Positions 23,323 through 36,377 of a DNA stretch of 64,000 nt are shown one piece after another (within the stretch, counting starts at the first letter, position 1; every line of letters begins with the position of its first letter). A program made the translations under genes and the position numbers. The notes below the pieces were generated by a model. The model was not told the DNA's origin, did not search any database, and saw only the letters and a list, made by a program, of their open reading frames with translations. The stretch comes from Tetragonia tetragonoides (lineage: Eukaryota; Streptophyta; Magnoliopsida; Caryophyllales; Aizoaceae): positions 1,800,501 to 1,864,500 of the forward strand of contig CM076140.1 of the NCBI GenBank assembly GCA_038025085.1. Reading direction: 5' to 3'.

Positions 23323-26300
23323 ATGGCTGGACCTGGACGTGCCTCTCGCACAATTTACGTTGGCAATCTACCCCTGGATGTAAAGGAGTGGGAAATTGAG
23401 GATCTTTTCTACAAGGTTTGGCACTCATATTCAATTGACAGTTCCTTGAGCAGACATGCTTAGTGGCTTGCTTACTTTTAGTAAAACGTGGAGAAACTTT
23501 CCAGGTTACTGTTGGCTTCTGTTAGTGGTCATGCATGTACATTATGTACCTTCTCTATCATGATGGCAGCTCGCATTGTTTCTTTACTTGTCAATTGTTA
23601 TGCTCCATGTTACTTCTAGATATAGCAGTATATTTAGCAATTTAAGTATACAAATACAATGGATGCTCCGTTTCTCAGTACTAATTTTCCCTTAAGCTGA
23701 ATATTTAGAAATTTGCAATATTGTTTTTTTTTTTTTTTTTTTTTTTGTTTTAAAAAAATATTTGAAATCTTACCAGGTGTCAGTTAATTTTTGCAGTATG
23801 GTCGTATCATAGATATTGAATTAAAGCTCCCGCTACGCCCTCCAGGCTATAGCTTTGTGGAGGTAAGATGCCCTTCATCTAACATACACCACAGCGCTGA
23901 AACATCTTCTTATATCCATTACTCTGTTGTTCGTTTTGTATGTTTTTGCAGTTTGAGGATCCTAGGGATGCTCAAGAAGCAAGTAGGGGTCGTGACGGTT
24001 ATAACTTTGATGGTTGTTTACTAAGGGTACGTGGCACCTAGTACGTGTACATATGTTACTTGCTGCTCTATTGTCAGTTTCTTAAAAGCTCATTATCCAG
24101 GTTGAGCTGGCTCATGGTGGTAGAGGTCGGTCTCCAATGGGCCGCCGTGGCGGTGGTGGAGGCAGCAGAAGTGGCGGCCGCGGTGACGGTGGTCGTTTTG
24201 GTGCTTCTCGCCGTACTGAATATCGAGGTACACCTTTAGGATGTTGGTTGCCTTTTTTGTTTGCTCTTGACACATTCTTTTTGGCAGGGGACATCGAGGG
24301 AAATTATACTGAGATGGTTAAGGAAAAGCTGAGATCTTTGTGAACTTGAGATGTTTATTATTATGCATAAATTGTTGAAGAGCTTGAACATTCAAATGTA
24401 GAGTAGAGTAGCTTCCGGATTAAGATACAAATGGTTTACATCCTTCTTCTAGAGCCGGAATTGTAGCTTAAAAAGACATCATTTATGTATTATTTCTGTG
24501 TCTCTTTTGACTTTTATTCACCCTTCCTTTGATGTTACTTCGCTATCTTGCATACGGGAAACCCAAGAAATTAGTTTGTTCACTTTTGTGTAGTAATTGT
24601 TCGTGGACTGCCTTCTTCAGCTTCATGGCAAGACCTAAAGGTGTGTGGATCGACAACTCTGTATGTATATAACTTACTGCCCTGCTGTTCTACTTCTCAC
24701 TGTTGCCTTGTTCTGCAGGATCATATGCGTAAAGCTGGAGATGTCTGCTTTGTCCAAGTCTTCCGTGACGGTGATGGTATGCATTGTCATATATTGCCCT
24801 CTTTCTTTCGTTTTTCTTTTTCCTTTCTGGAGGGTTGGGGAGTGTACTTCCTTCTAGACTACAAGTCTACAATATTTATTTGCCGTGGAACTCTGGATGT
24901 TGAATAATGGATCTAGTGGATGGTAATCTATGCTACTTTCCTTTTCTTTGATGTTTGTTTGAATTGTGCTAATTCAAGTTATATTAATTGATTATTTTGT
25001 TATTGGCCACTGAGTTTGTGTTATCCGTAAATTTTGAAGTGTAATGCTTATCTCTTTTTAATTCTGTGAATCTGTGGTCTTTAATGAATACATATAACCT
25101 TTTTCTGGAGGGGATATACCCTCTGTTCTTTTTGAAGTGTAATGCTTATGTTCTTTTTAAATATACTGTTTCTTCCTACTGTATTCAAAATCCATGTATG
25201 CTGCAAGGTACTTTTAGTGTTGATTGCTGCTTGTGCATATTTTTTATTGTTTCAGGGATGATGGGAATTGTTGACTACACAAACTACGAGGACATGCAAT
25301 ATGCTGTAAGTGCCATAAGTCTCATGATGTTCTATGATGGGTGACTATAATTTGACATTTAAAATCCTATTTGTATTCTGATATTCTTTTACGCAGATCC
25401 GCAAACTGGATGACACTGAATTTCGAAATCCTTTTTCAAGGTCTTACATTCGGGTATATTTCATTCCATGATAATATATACAACATCCGTACCAAGTTGG
25501 CTGATTTGGACTATTACTTTGTTGATAATTTTGTTCAGAAATGTGAAAGTACTCTTTTCAGATATATTTCTTAAAATACTCCCAAACTTACATTCTAGTG
25601 TCTTCCAGTTACACCCACAGAAGTTGATGATGACATGTTTTACCTTCTATTACCTATATGGTCCCACTAGAGATCTTTCTCTTGGCAAGGTCTCATAGAT
25701 ATCCTAATGCATGAAGGAGAGAACAAATTGGTGCTCTGCCAAGCGGTATATGTGTGGAAGCTTCATGCAGTGCATTGGTCCTTAGGAGTGTAGCTTTTTT
25801 TTGTTGTTATTTTATTTTAATTTATCTCAAGGGAGTGTAGCTAATCTTGACAGGCACATTAATTTTATTGGAGTAGCTGGTTAATGACTTTTCTTGAGTA
25901 TTCATTTCTCATTCTTTTTTTGTTTCTTCTGAAATGTTGGCCGAACAGATAAAAGCTCATGAGGGTAGTCCTCCGAGGAGCAGGAGTAGAAGCAGAAGTC
26001 CTATACGGGGGAGAAGCAGAAGTTTAGAAAAGAGCCTGAGGTAAACCATATGATGTTAATGTCCCCCTGTCCCCACCTGGCCACCCCCTTCATCAGATTG
26101 TATATTTGTCTTTCATCGTTCATATCTCTGTCTGTATGCCTGCCCTTGTTGTCTGTTGAAGAATGGCATAATTAATATCTGTTAACAGGCCTGTCTCAAG
26201 ATCTAGATCTGCATCCCCAGTAAAGCCATCCAGGTACTGTATATTCAAATTTTACATTGACATTTGTGCTCAAGTATGTTCATTTGCAGTTTCCTTCTCA

Positions 26301-26357
26301 AGCCCTCCCTTTTCTTCAACTTGCAGGTCAAGGTCAAGATCTGCCTCACCGCTCTAG
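23323..26357 (+). CDS. SR34/SF2-ASF-type serine/arginine-rich splicing factor
   Basis: Constitutive and alternative pre-mRNA splicing factor of the plant SR (SF2/ASF-like) subfamily, nuclear. Eleven coding exons keep one frame: 23323-23415, 23797-23862, 23952-24026, 24101-24227, 24594-24640, 24719-24776, 25256-25305, 25397-25453, 25949-26040, 26189-26233, 26327-26357; 246 residues. RRM1 (about residues 9-83) has RTIYVGNLP and GYSFVEF. A Gly/Arg-rich hinge follows (exon 4). The second, pseudo-RRM carries SWQDLKDHMR, the hallmark heptapeptide region of SF2/ASF, split across exons 5 and 6. The RS tail is short, with SRSRSRSP repeats. The stop at 26355-26357 is immediately followed by GTAATG, and an acceptor lies at about 27168, so a 3' UTR intron is likely. 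SR genes are commonly autoregulated by alternative splicing, which these long introns would allow. The shorter RS domain leaves SR30 as an alternative name. Confidence 0.93.
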
Positions 26358-28550
26358 GTAATGCTATATCTAATAATAAAAAGTTAAAATACAAGTTGCC
26401 CTGACTAGTAAAAAAAACCATTGACAATATTGTGCTTAATTATGAACTTGATGTCTTGATCATTGCACTTTGTCATGTGTGACTTGTGAGGGAACATGAT
26501 ATTGGATGGACCAGAAAAATAAAATGAAAGGGATCATCATTCATGCATTAGGTGTTTCTTCTATGTAAAGTATGTCCTTATAAAGCCTAAAGGTGCCAGC
26601 ATGGTGTATGACTTGAATGAAATTGTACCTTGTCTACAAAAAGCCAGCTCAGCTGCTGAAATGTCAGAAATAGAAATATGCAGTAGATACTAGGAGACAT
26701 ATATGACGAAGGTCTTGATGTATCAGCGACCTGTTTCATAATCTCAATGGAAGAAACAATGTTTTATGCACATCTCATATCGTGCTGCACATGGAGATGG
26801 ACCATCTCCTTGACACCTTGCAGATATTGCCCTGTTTGCTATGCTTATTAATCTTATTCAGGGTTTCAACATGCTCTTCTTTAGGCAAAGCTGACTTTCA
26901 TAATTCATGGGTTGCAGAAGAGGGAAAGGAGAGAAGTTGTTGATAAATGATAATGAAGCAACTATAGTAAACAACTGCTATGATGCATGTTTTTAGATAC
27001 ATATCTAGGCGATTGAACTTATGTTAACTTTCATGTACCTTCTGAAATATTTGCCCAGTTAACTTGCAGTCACATATCTATGAAAGTCTCTATTGATTTT
27101 TTTTTTTTTGTTTGCTAGTCAAAAGTCTCTATTGATTGAATTGAACATTTCTGCATTGTTTTCAACAGGACCCTTTTTGCGGAGGACTAAGTCCGGTGGC
27201 CTTCTTGAGGAGGCGGGATGATGATAACTGTACAACATGCTGGTAGTTGGTATCGAAGCAATTTTGCAGCAGAAATATGTTTGCAGTATTATTAAGGGCA
27301 GATGGTGTATGCCTTAGTTTTGGATGTTATGTCGACTTCATAGTGGACTGGTGGAGCTCAATTTAGGCATCTTCATTGCAATTAGTTGAATAGTAGATTT
27401 TGTATGGGCTGCTGATGACCTTGCCAGCACCAAACATCTATTACTTTTGAGCGAAAAAGGATCCCAAGTACTTTGAGGTCAGCCTTGAGATCATTGTACA
27501 GTATTGAGGATTGCTAATTTAGTCCTCACTGAATTTAGATAATTTTGCAGCTCGGGCTTTACTCCCAATTTCAGCCAAATTTGGGTATCCTTGATTAAAT
27601 CCCTCAGTAAGCGACAGTACTCAGGAATTAAGGAAATACTCTATATCGTTGTGGTTTACTAAAGTTAGTCAGTGTTTAGGAAACCATGGGAATGTTTGGC
27701 CTTGCACTGCCCTTGCTTATGACTAGCTTTTACTTTTCCCTTTATTTTCCTTTACAAACCACTTCTTCCACCTCCTCATCAGTCATCCCCACTTTCAACT
27801 TCCGAAAATCTTGAAACACGGACCCTCTAGGAGTTCCAAAACATAAAAATACTTTCATTAAATTGGAGCTTTTACTTTTGGGCCTCTTAAAAGGTATTTT
27901 GAACTTCTTAGAAGTTGAAAATGGGGGTGGGTAACAGATGGACTCAATAGTTTGTGAGGAAAATTTGAGAAAATATAGAATTTACTCACAAGGTAGGATA
28001 AACAACACTTAACTGCTGGACCAACAGCTCGAGCTTCAGTTTTATATCCTCATTTACGGGAAGTGCTTGAGTTCTACGGAGTACTTTTTAGCTAGAATCA
28101 AAGAATCAGCAAAACCCACACCTAAAAGTTTCGGTAAATAATGAGCAAAAGTGCAAAACTAAGCATAAAGTACACAATTTTATTTTTAAATTTTATTTCA
28201 AGGGAGTTATGACCCAAATACAAGAGAGGTGTCCCTTTATAAATGTATCACCATGTGGGTGCAAACTCAACCAATGTGCATCAAGTAATGGAAAGTTTGC
28301 TTTATTTCCATAGCCTTCTCCCGGGGGGATGTCTGTATGACCCTAGAGAACCTTATAATTATTTGCCTCAACTCAACTTACACGCTTAGAGGCCTATGAG
28401 GGTTATTCGCTGTGTCAGGCAGATAATTATGTTTTAGAGCTGCTGTTGGAGTAGCTTTTGTTTTGATAAACAAACTTTTGGGATGAGATTCAACTCTTTT
28501 TTTTTCATGGCCAAAAACTTATTTTGCGAAATTCTACCTACACCTAGTAG
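26358..28550 (+). other. SR gene 3' region and intergenic DNA
   Basis: A probable 3' UTR intron (GTAATG at 26358 to TTCAACAG at about 27168) is followed by 3' UTR sequence to roughly 27650. Beyond that the DNA is AT-rich with no coding signal. Confidence 0.45.
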
Positions 28551-28559
28551 TTTCGGCTA

Positions 28560-28970
28560 TTAATAATATTTATTTTGGTTGGGTGAGGAGGGTTACTCCC
28601 GAACTAACCCATATCGGGATACTAAGGATCTAGTGGCATGGGCGAACCTATGTGGAGCAATGGGTGGACCATTGCACCACTATTTTTAATTTTTTTGCCT
28701 TTTTAATGTACAATTTTTCTTATTTTTGTAGACTTTTTTAGTTTTTTTGTTCTCTTATTGCACCCAAATTCTATAATTTTTACCCCTATTCTCAAAATTA
28801 CACCCCTATTCTTAATTTTCTGGGTTCGCCACTACCTAGTGACCTTGTCATTTGGGGAATAAAGGGTAAGGAAAATTTCAAATACTTCAAGTGGAATTCG
28901 AGACTTGGTGATTAGGGAACACCACAATCATAAATGCCACTAGACCAATCTATGCTAGCTGGCTCTAAGG
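28560..28970 (-). repeat. tRNA-derived SINE carrying a nested MITE
   Basis: On the minus strand an A-box-like TTGGTCTAGTGGCATTTATG is followed by a B-box-like CAAGTCTCGAATTCC. The SINE body then runs to about 28843, is interrupted by the MITE at 28638-28835, and appears to resume at about 28637-28560 with GGGTTAGTTCGGGAGTAACC. The outer boundaries are uncertain. Confidence 0.55.
28638..28835. mobile_element. Small hAT-like MITE nested in a SINE
   Basis: The ends carry GGCGAACC near the left and GGTTCGCC near the right, as short inverse repeats. The flanks read CTAGTGGC (28630-28637) and CTAGTGAC (28836-28843), an 8-bp near-identical duplication as expected for hAT elements. The interior is T-rich with a doubled CACCCCTATTCT motif. 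Confidence 0.5.
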
Positions 28971-29539
28971 AATTACTTGTTAAACATCTGAGAATAGAGA
29001 TGGGCATATGTAATTAGTGGGCACAAACATTTATTCATCTCACAACGAGACGCCATACTTATTAATAACATCATAGTAACAATGAGTTTTTTAGTTTCGT
29101 GTTTTTCCCTCTGCTCCTAGATGCTCAACCAGCAATTCCACAAATTTGATACCACAACCTGGTGATAAAGGATGTATTTTTAATGCATAAATTTACTATC
29201 CACAAAGTTGCATTTCCTAATGCTTCAATAATAAAAACCACATTTTTACTTATGTGGTGTTACTCTATCAATAAATTATTTTTAAAATCGAATGATTTAA
29301 CTGAAACACTAAAAAAGCGGATAGAGTGTATTAAAGTGTAATAAAGGATGGTTTAACTGAAACACCAAAAAAATTGCCTAAATACACAGCGTAAATACAC
29401 TTGGTGATCAAAAAAAGACTCAATACACTTCCTTCAAAAACCAAAAAAGAAAAAAAAAACAACCCTCAAAATAAAAAAAAATAAAAACGAAAAACAATAG
29501 TGACACAAATTGTCGAAACGGCGACGTCTAAGAAAAAGC

Positions 29540-29565
29540 TGGGCCATCTGTGTCCAAAATGGGCT
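29540..29565 (+). promoter_or_regulatory. Site II elements of the RPP1 promoter
   Basis: TGGGCC at 29540-29545 and TGGGCT at 29560-29565 match the TGGGCY site II motif (TCP-binding) that is common in plant ribosomal-protein promoters. They lie about 60-80 bases upstream of the TATA box. Confidence 0.6.
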
Positions 29566-29621
29566 TAGAGCCTCTTTCGAAACAAAAGCGTCCACAAAGA
29601 GTGAAACCCTCATTTGTGCCC

Positions 29622-29662
29622 TATAAAACCCTTCCTTGTTCCTTTTCGTGAAAAAACCCTAA
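29622..29662 (+). promoter_or_regulatory. TATA box and telo-box of RPP1
   Basis: TATAAAA is at 29622-29628. AAACCCTAA, the telo-box, is at 29654-29662. Together with upstream site II motifs this is the standard arrangement for plant translation-machinery genes, so coordinated growth-dependent expression is expected. Confidence 0.65.
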
Positions 29663-29876
29663 TCTGTAGTTTCAGCCGCGCGTCAAGGCAAGCACAAGCA
29701 TCACTCCCCTCCGGTACCCTCTCTCTCTCTCTCTCCACTTTCTCTCTCTTCTGTTCTTCGCTTACGAACCTTCAAATATACATTTTGCTCTTGTTGATTT
29801 TCATTGATTTGGTTGTGTAAATTTGTGTTTGGAAACAGTTTCTTCGTTGCTGATAAACTCACAAAACCCTAGAACA

Positions 29877-31146
29877 ATGTCGGTTGGAGAAGTCGCTTGC
29901 ACTTACGCCGCCCTCATCCTCCACGATGATGGAATCCCTGTTACTGTATCCTTTCTTACTCTTACCATTTTTTTATATTGTTGTTTACTTTCATTTATGC
30001 ACTTTTCATCTAGTTGCCTGTTTGATATGAACATTTGATCTCTTATCTAGCAATGTTAATCTGATGTGATAGTTAGGGTTTGTGTTTTGTTTCTATTTTC
30101 GTAATCTGATGAAATATGTTTTTTTTTGGGTTTGATGCGTTAATTTGTAGCTGATTTTTAGTTATAGGAGATCTTCAATGTAATTTGCCTGTTGCTCAAA
30201 ATTTTGATGGTAACATGCTTGCTATTCCGCTATTTGTTTGCAAGTCTCAAAGTTTGTTACTTTGTTAGCTTTAAGAAGTTTTTCTGATTTTGTGACAAGT
30301 CTTAGCTTATGTATTATACTTCTAATTGTTTTGAATACAACTAATCAACACTAGGCTTTTTTGCTTTGTCGTTGTGATTTTTGAAAATTACTAGTTTAAT
30401 TCTTAGATCCAAATGTGTGTATCTTTAGGAATATATGACGTTTTCTTTGCTTGGGATTGTAGGGCTTTTGGTATTTACAACGTTTACATGAATGGGTGGT
30501 GGTTTTGAAATGCTAACTTTAAATTATCTGGATGGATATTGAATGGTTTAAGATGGAATTTTTAAACAATGGAAAGTCAGGAGTCTTTGGTATATAAAAT
30601 GTTTTGAATTGGGAGTATGAGATTTTGCTGGGCAACACTTAGAATGCCCAACTGCTCATAGACTTAGGAAAATTTAATTATTGAACTATAAGTTGATGGA
30701 TGGTTGAGATTTTGTTAGTTTCTTTTGTAATAATGAATTGCCTTTGATTGAGAAGCCTGTGGAATGTTGATCTTAACTACTATTTCAACAGTCTGAAAAG
30801 ATTGCAACTTTGGTGAGCGCTGCCAATGTCTCTGTTGAGTCTTACTGGCCCAGCTTGTTTGCCAAGCTTGTTGAGAAGAGAAACATTGATGACCTTATCA
30901 TGAATGTTGGTACCGGTGGAGGTGCTGCCCCTGCTGCCGTTGCCGCCACTGGTGGTGCTGCTCCCGCAGCTGAGGAGAAGAAGGAAGAGAAAAAGGTAAA
31001 TGTTTCTGTTCATTTTAAACTTGCATACTCTGTAATTGTTACGGGCTACTTTGTGATATGTATGTTACTGAAAATTTGTCTCTCGTAATCAGGAGGAAGC
31101 AAAGGAGGAGAGCGATGACGACATGGGCTTCAGCTTGTTCGATTAA
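29877..31146 (+). CDS. RPP1: 60S acidic ribosomal protein P1
   Basis: Component of the ribosomal stalk, which with P0 and P2 recruits and activates translation elongation factors; cytosolic. Three exons: 29877-29945, 30792-30995 and 31093-31146, total 108 residues, phase 0 at both junctions. The N-terminal domain reads [20 protein letters not shown]; an Ala/Gly/Pro hinge follows, then a Glu/Lys-rich stretch and the conserved acidic end [11 protein letters not shown], the signature of P1/P2 proteins. The start is fixed by the family's N-terminus. The promoter carries site II, TATA and telo-box motifs. Intron 1 begins GTATCCTTT and has a TCTTAAC branch-like motif 15 bases from its acceptor, so it looks U12-type (see findings). 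Confidence 0.96.
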
Positions 31147-31759
31147 GCTCTTATCTCAGTTTAATTTTGAATTTGTTAGACTATTAGTCTGAAGACAGTA
31201 GCTATTATCCTCGAGATTTTGTTGTTAAACTTTCTTTTTTGTATCTCTAAGGAACAAGTGAGGTATTGACTTGTTACTTTTGTGTGGTATCTAAATACAA
31301 AGTATTCTAGTCATTTTTGGGCACTTAAAAGTAAAATTTGATATTTTGAGTTTTGCCTTGTTTGTGATTCAATAGTTGCAGTATGTTTTGCATGCGAACC
31401 TACTTCCCTTCCGTTGTGCTCGACCTACTTACATTCCTTGTGCTCAACTGCTCATTATGATTTCCTTGTTGGAATCGCTGGCATAATGGTTTTTGTAACA
31501 AATGTTGTGGCAGTTGAGGCCATGGCATATTTATGTTTTGAGGGGTTGTTTCCTTCAAATTACTTTGGATGGTCTTCATAGACATTGTCTTAAGTGAGTG
31601 ATTTTATGTTGAGCTCTGTTGTTGCTTGCTCCATAATGTATTGTGAATGTGTGATAGACATGGTGTTCTATATGATGGTCTGAGATACGGGGTCTCTGTT
31701 TCAATCAAACTGAAGTCTTTGTTTTTGCAGTTGTCAATTCGCAGTTAAATCTTTTTTCC
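31147..31759. other. RPP1 3' UTR and flank
   Basis: The 3' UTR follows the stop at 31144-31146; no other coding signal is seen before the MITE at 31760. Confidence 0.5.
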
Positions 31760-32236
31760 TAGGAAAATTTTCATTTGGGTGCTCTGAGGTTTCGCGTATT
31801 ATTTCTTAGGTTATATGTGGTTTGAATAATTTCACTTAGTTGACACAAGGCATTGTAAATAATTTCACATAGGTGACAGGTGATGACGAAGGCTAAATTT
31901 CGTTAACTTTTGCTGACGTGTGAAGGGCGATTTTCCTTGATGATCCGATTAATATTGATTAACATGATAAATTATTATTTTAATTATTATTTTTTTGCAA
32001 ATAAATTGTGTTTTCGGAAATTTAGTATTTCTTAAATGAATTGTCGTACAAAAATAAATAAATTAAGACCATATTTGAGTACGTTAATCATATTAACGGA
32101 ACTTAGCCTCCGTCATCACTTATCACCTATGTGAAATTATTTATAAAATCTTGTGTCACCTAAGTGAAATTATTCAAATCACATATAAACTAAAAAATTA
32201 TACACGAAACCTCAGAGCACCTAAATGAAAATTTTT
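31760..32236. mobile_element. Non-autonomous MULE-type element with long TIRs
   Basis: Terminal inverted repeats of about 150 bases: the left contains GTGCTCTGAGGTTTCG, GAATAATTTCACTTAG and AATAATTTCACATAGGTGA, and each has its inverse on the right with few changes. The flanks read CTTTTTTCC (31751-31759) and CTTTTTTGC (32237-32245), a 9-bp duplication with one difference, as for Mutator-type elements. Total 477 bp, no coding capacity. The termini differ from those of the MULE at 5950-11003. Confidence 0.75.
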
Positions 32237-32908
32237 CTTTTTTGCTATGATTTCAGTGTTTATTCCTCTACACATAATGTGAAAACGGAATCGGGGCTAT
32301 GGTTCAACCATGCCATGAGCCCAGTGCCCATGCTTGTTGTCTTAAGTCATTAGAAAGGAAAAATCTGAGATAGATTTTATAATCAAGACATTGTTAAATA
32401 TGGCTTATATTTCAAAGATATATCCCAATTCCAACTCCAAAGGCACAAGTTGCCAGATGCCACCCACATCAAAGATTTCGAGGTTGACCAAAATTTGTGG
32501 TTTGCATGAATTAGATACTTCTGATCGTAAGAATGATAACAATTATCATTGCTACTATGAATTTTCTTTTTGATACCTTCTCACGATGTGATAATGAAAG
32601 CGGGGCAACTCTTTGGTCTTAGTCACTGGAAAATCTCAGATGATGATAGTATTAGTATTTTGTAAGCCAGTGTAATAATACACTAATTTGACGTAGTTTA
32701 CATTGAAGATAGATTCCGAGGGTACCAACTGCCCCACATCCCTAATAAATCGAGGGATTTGTACTGGCAAAATTGTGCTTCGCATGATTGGAGAATCATG
32801 ATTGTTAACTTGGGCTATGCAGTTGATACTGAACTGTATAATAGTACCTAGCAACATCTTAGGTGATAGTGAACTGTATAATAGTCAATCTCCTTCTACT
32901 GATTAAAG
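32237..32908. other. Intergenic between MITE and GBSSI 3' end
   Basis: No gene is seen. The 3' UTR of the minus-strand GBSSI gene should occupy the right-hand part. Confidence 0.45.
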
Positions 32909-35900
32909 TCATGGAGTGGCAACGTTCTCCTTGGCAAGTGGGGCAATTTCTTCGCCATGGACTCCAGTTTCGCTGCCTTCAACCCCCAAGTTAAGGAGCA
33001 CTTCTTCCCACTTCTTAGCAGGTCCCTGAATAAGACAGATTTTTGCAACAAGGCAAAGTCATCTTAGAAATTGTCTTATAGACAGTTCAGAGAGAAGGTC
33101 CGAGAAATGAAGCTCGAAGGACAGTTATATATTTCCATCACCTTCCATGAAAGGTCTTGAGCCATGGCGTTGCTGATCATCTCGGCCAAGACAGGGGTGC
33201 CATAGGTAGCCAATGCTCTCTCCACTGTCTTTGCAATTGCGTCCACATCTGCAGGTTCCACTGCATCACACTGCACAAGGACCCCAAATTGAGCTTCGTT
33301 TGCCAATTGGGACTAATAGTTCACTAAGAATTGTGTTTAACTGTTACAATTGAAGAAAGCATCGTTACCTCGACACTGAAAGCTCCAATCTGAAATCCAG
33401 TGAAACCTTCTTTCACTGTGTCTACCAGTCCCCCTGTAGAGGCAACAATAGGTATCTGTCCAAAACCATCACTTGAGCGTTAAGAGTTGTGGATGGAACA
33501 AGAAGCACACATAATTACGTTTAATCTATTTGGGTGAGGATTATTGTACCGTTCCGTATCTCATAGCATGAAGTTGGATTAGACCACAAGGCTCAAATCG
33601 ACTTGGGACCAACATAAAATCTGCTCCAGCAGTTATCATATGTGCCAGAGGAACATTGAATTTAGCTACTCCTCGAGCCTTTAATGGATACTTCAACTCC
33701 AGTTGTTCAAGCTGTTTTTCCATGGCCTTTTTGCCAGTACCCTACATGAAACCAATAATATGCTCAGTACTTCGACTCAACCATTTTTGTGGTTCGTTGC
33801 GTGGGAGAAGATTATGTACTACTCACCAGGACGACTATCTGGACATCTTGATCGATGAACTGGGGTATGGCTGCAGCAAGAATATCTGAACCCTTTTGCT
33901 CTTCAAGCCTTCCAATAAAGCCAATAAGGGGAATGTCTCTGTCTATAGGTAAGCCAACCTCTGCTTGGAGGGCTTCCTTCAAAAGGGGCTTGGCATCCAT
34001 CACCTGAAAAGAGGTAGCAGAGTTGAGAAGTGCCAGTGACGAAAAATTAGAAGTTTGGGGAGGTAGTTCTTACTGTTGATGCATCAAATTTGATGTTGGT
34101 ATATTTGTCAGTTAGGGGATCCCATTCCTGGACGTCCATGCCATTTACAATGCCAGCGACCCCAGTCTTACGAAGATAATTGTCTAGCTCCACTCCCTTG
34201 TCTACACCAGAAACAAGTTCTTGGGCGTAGTAAGGGCTGACAGTTAAGACACGATCTGCTTCCCAAATCCCTGCTTTCATCCAGTTTATTTTCCTTCCTT
34301 TCACTGGCTTTTCATACCTAAATACATGGCCGATTATATATGAATAATGTGAGGTGTATAGAGCAGTTAAAGAGAATAGCCATGAAAATTGCATACCCAT
34401 CAATAAAATCAAAGCAGCTCTTATATTGATCAGGAAGATTGAGAAGTGGGGAATCTGCAAAAGGGAATCGGCCTTGATAGGCTATGTTGTGAATGCAGAA
34501 AGCAACCTGCAAGTATTTTTCAGTTCAGGCTCATAAATATGTCAAAAGTTTCTGAGTTTTACGTTTTTGAAGTGATAAAACATAAAATAGCTTACTTTGG
34601 CACTTTGGTACATGCCACAAGACTGATATATAGTCTTCAAATAGCAAGGAACTAAGGCAGTGTGCCAGTCATTGGCAATGAAGACAACCTCTTCACCTGC
34701 AAAAATAGGGAAAGAATGATGATAGTATTCCTCCAAGGTTACTTGACAAAATGTGAAGAGCAATCCCTACCATAGGGTCCGGAGAAATACTCGTTACTGT
34801 TAAGATTTAGAACTCTAGGTGCTTCCAAGGCCGCCTGATATTAGAGCACGTGTTAATTCCTTGATCAAGAAAAGAGCCAACTTCAAATTTGCTTAGGTTT
34901 TCCAAGAGAACTTCCAAGTGAAAGACCAGTATGTTCAGATAAAGGGCTAATACAAAAGAGTGAGAAATTAGGAAGAATTATAACAGTTCAAGTCAAACAC
35001 AGTAAAACAGGCCCTACACAGATTATTACAGTGGGTAACCAATGGTAAAACAGGCCCTTTTACACCAGATAATCACAGCTGATTAAGCTGAAAGAAAAGA
35101 CCCTTCAAGCAGATGAATTGTTGCTATGTGGTAGAGTAATATTCAACTTAACTGATCTCTCCAGCAAGATATTCAGTTTACAAAAGGTAGTGAAGCCAAA
35201 GAATAAAAATTTAGCATCAATTGATGGCAGACTTTAACATCTTAATGTGGCGCATGGCAAAACAGGCCTTTTGCCAATGATCTCAGCTATGTGGCAGAAT
35301 CAGATTCAAGTCAAATGAACCTGCCCAGCAAATTCAGGTAGCTAGTGGTATCTAATATTCATGTCTGTGCAGAAAGTTTTATTAACCTCTCAGATGTCAG
35401 AAAATTCCATCTATTACCTAGTCATATTTAAGTAAAGCAACTACAAGTAAGTTTGAAATAACATTTATCCATAAGACAGATATAGCTTAGGTATATACAC
35501 TGTCAAAAGGACACAGTAAAGCTAATTTGCCACTCAAGATAATTTAACCTGGCACAGGAGGCTAAATCGGAGCTCATTATCCTGGTAGTCTTCTCCAGCC
35601 ATAGGACCATAGATTTTTGATCCTGTTTTCCCCCAGACCTACAAGTGGAAGAATAACATGCATCAACTATACATTTATGTAGCAGGCTATATTCAGTGAC
35701 AGTAGTTGGATGAACATTGTACTACAAAGGATCTACCTTCGCAAGGAACAACGGGTGATCCACAAAGATGCGGTCTACTCCACGCTTGTAGCAATGAAAC
35801 AACCGAACCTTTTCTGTCTTATCTCCGACTTTTACCTTTTTTCATGACACAAAAATGCACAAGATGTATGAGAAATGGTAATAAAAATGTATGAATTAGA

Positions 35901-36343
35901 TGAATATACTCAACTCTCTTTTAAACAACAGAAACATACTTCAATGGTTACACTAGTATCCCAAGCATCTTTGTATTGATCATAGCGTGGGGAGACTGTC
36001 ATCACGCGATGTCCAATGGCCTACAAGAGAGAATCAGTTACACAATATTACTCTTTAAGCTAAGGTGTTTCCTTTTTTCTCTTGTGACAGTATTACTCAG
36101 AAGTCTAACAAACATGAATCGATCTATGTTACTGGAACTCTTTATTTTATCTCAAGTATCCATGTCGGATGCTCGACATTCCGACATGGTTATGGAAAAT
36201 GAAACTGTATTTTAGTCCAAAAACTCTCAATTTTTTTGTAAAAAAATAGACGAATCAGACACCTAGACGTAGTCGTAATATACTTTTAGCCGAGTCCCAG
36301 TAACATAACACAAAATTTAAGGGAAGCAGAACAGTTTGTAACT

Positions 36344-36377
<34 letters not shown>

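Noticed and set aside
24137..24343. Alternative frame with Gly/Arg-rich sequence
   Set aside because: Overlaps SR exon 4 in the same sense frame but continues into the following intron; the intron is confirmed by the exon 5 junction.
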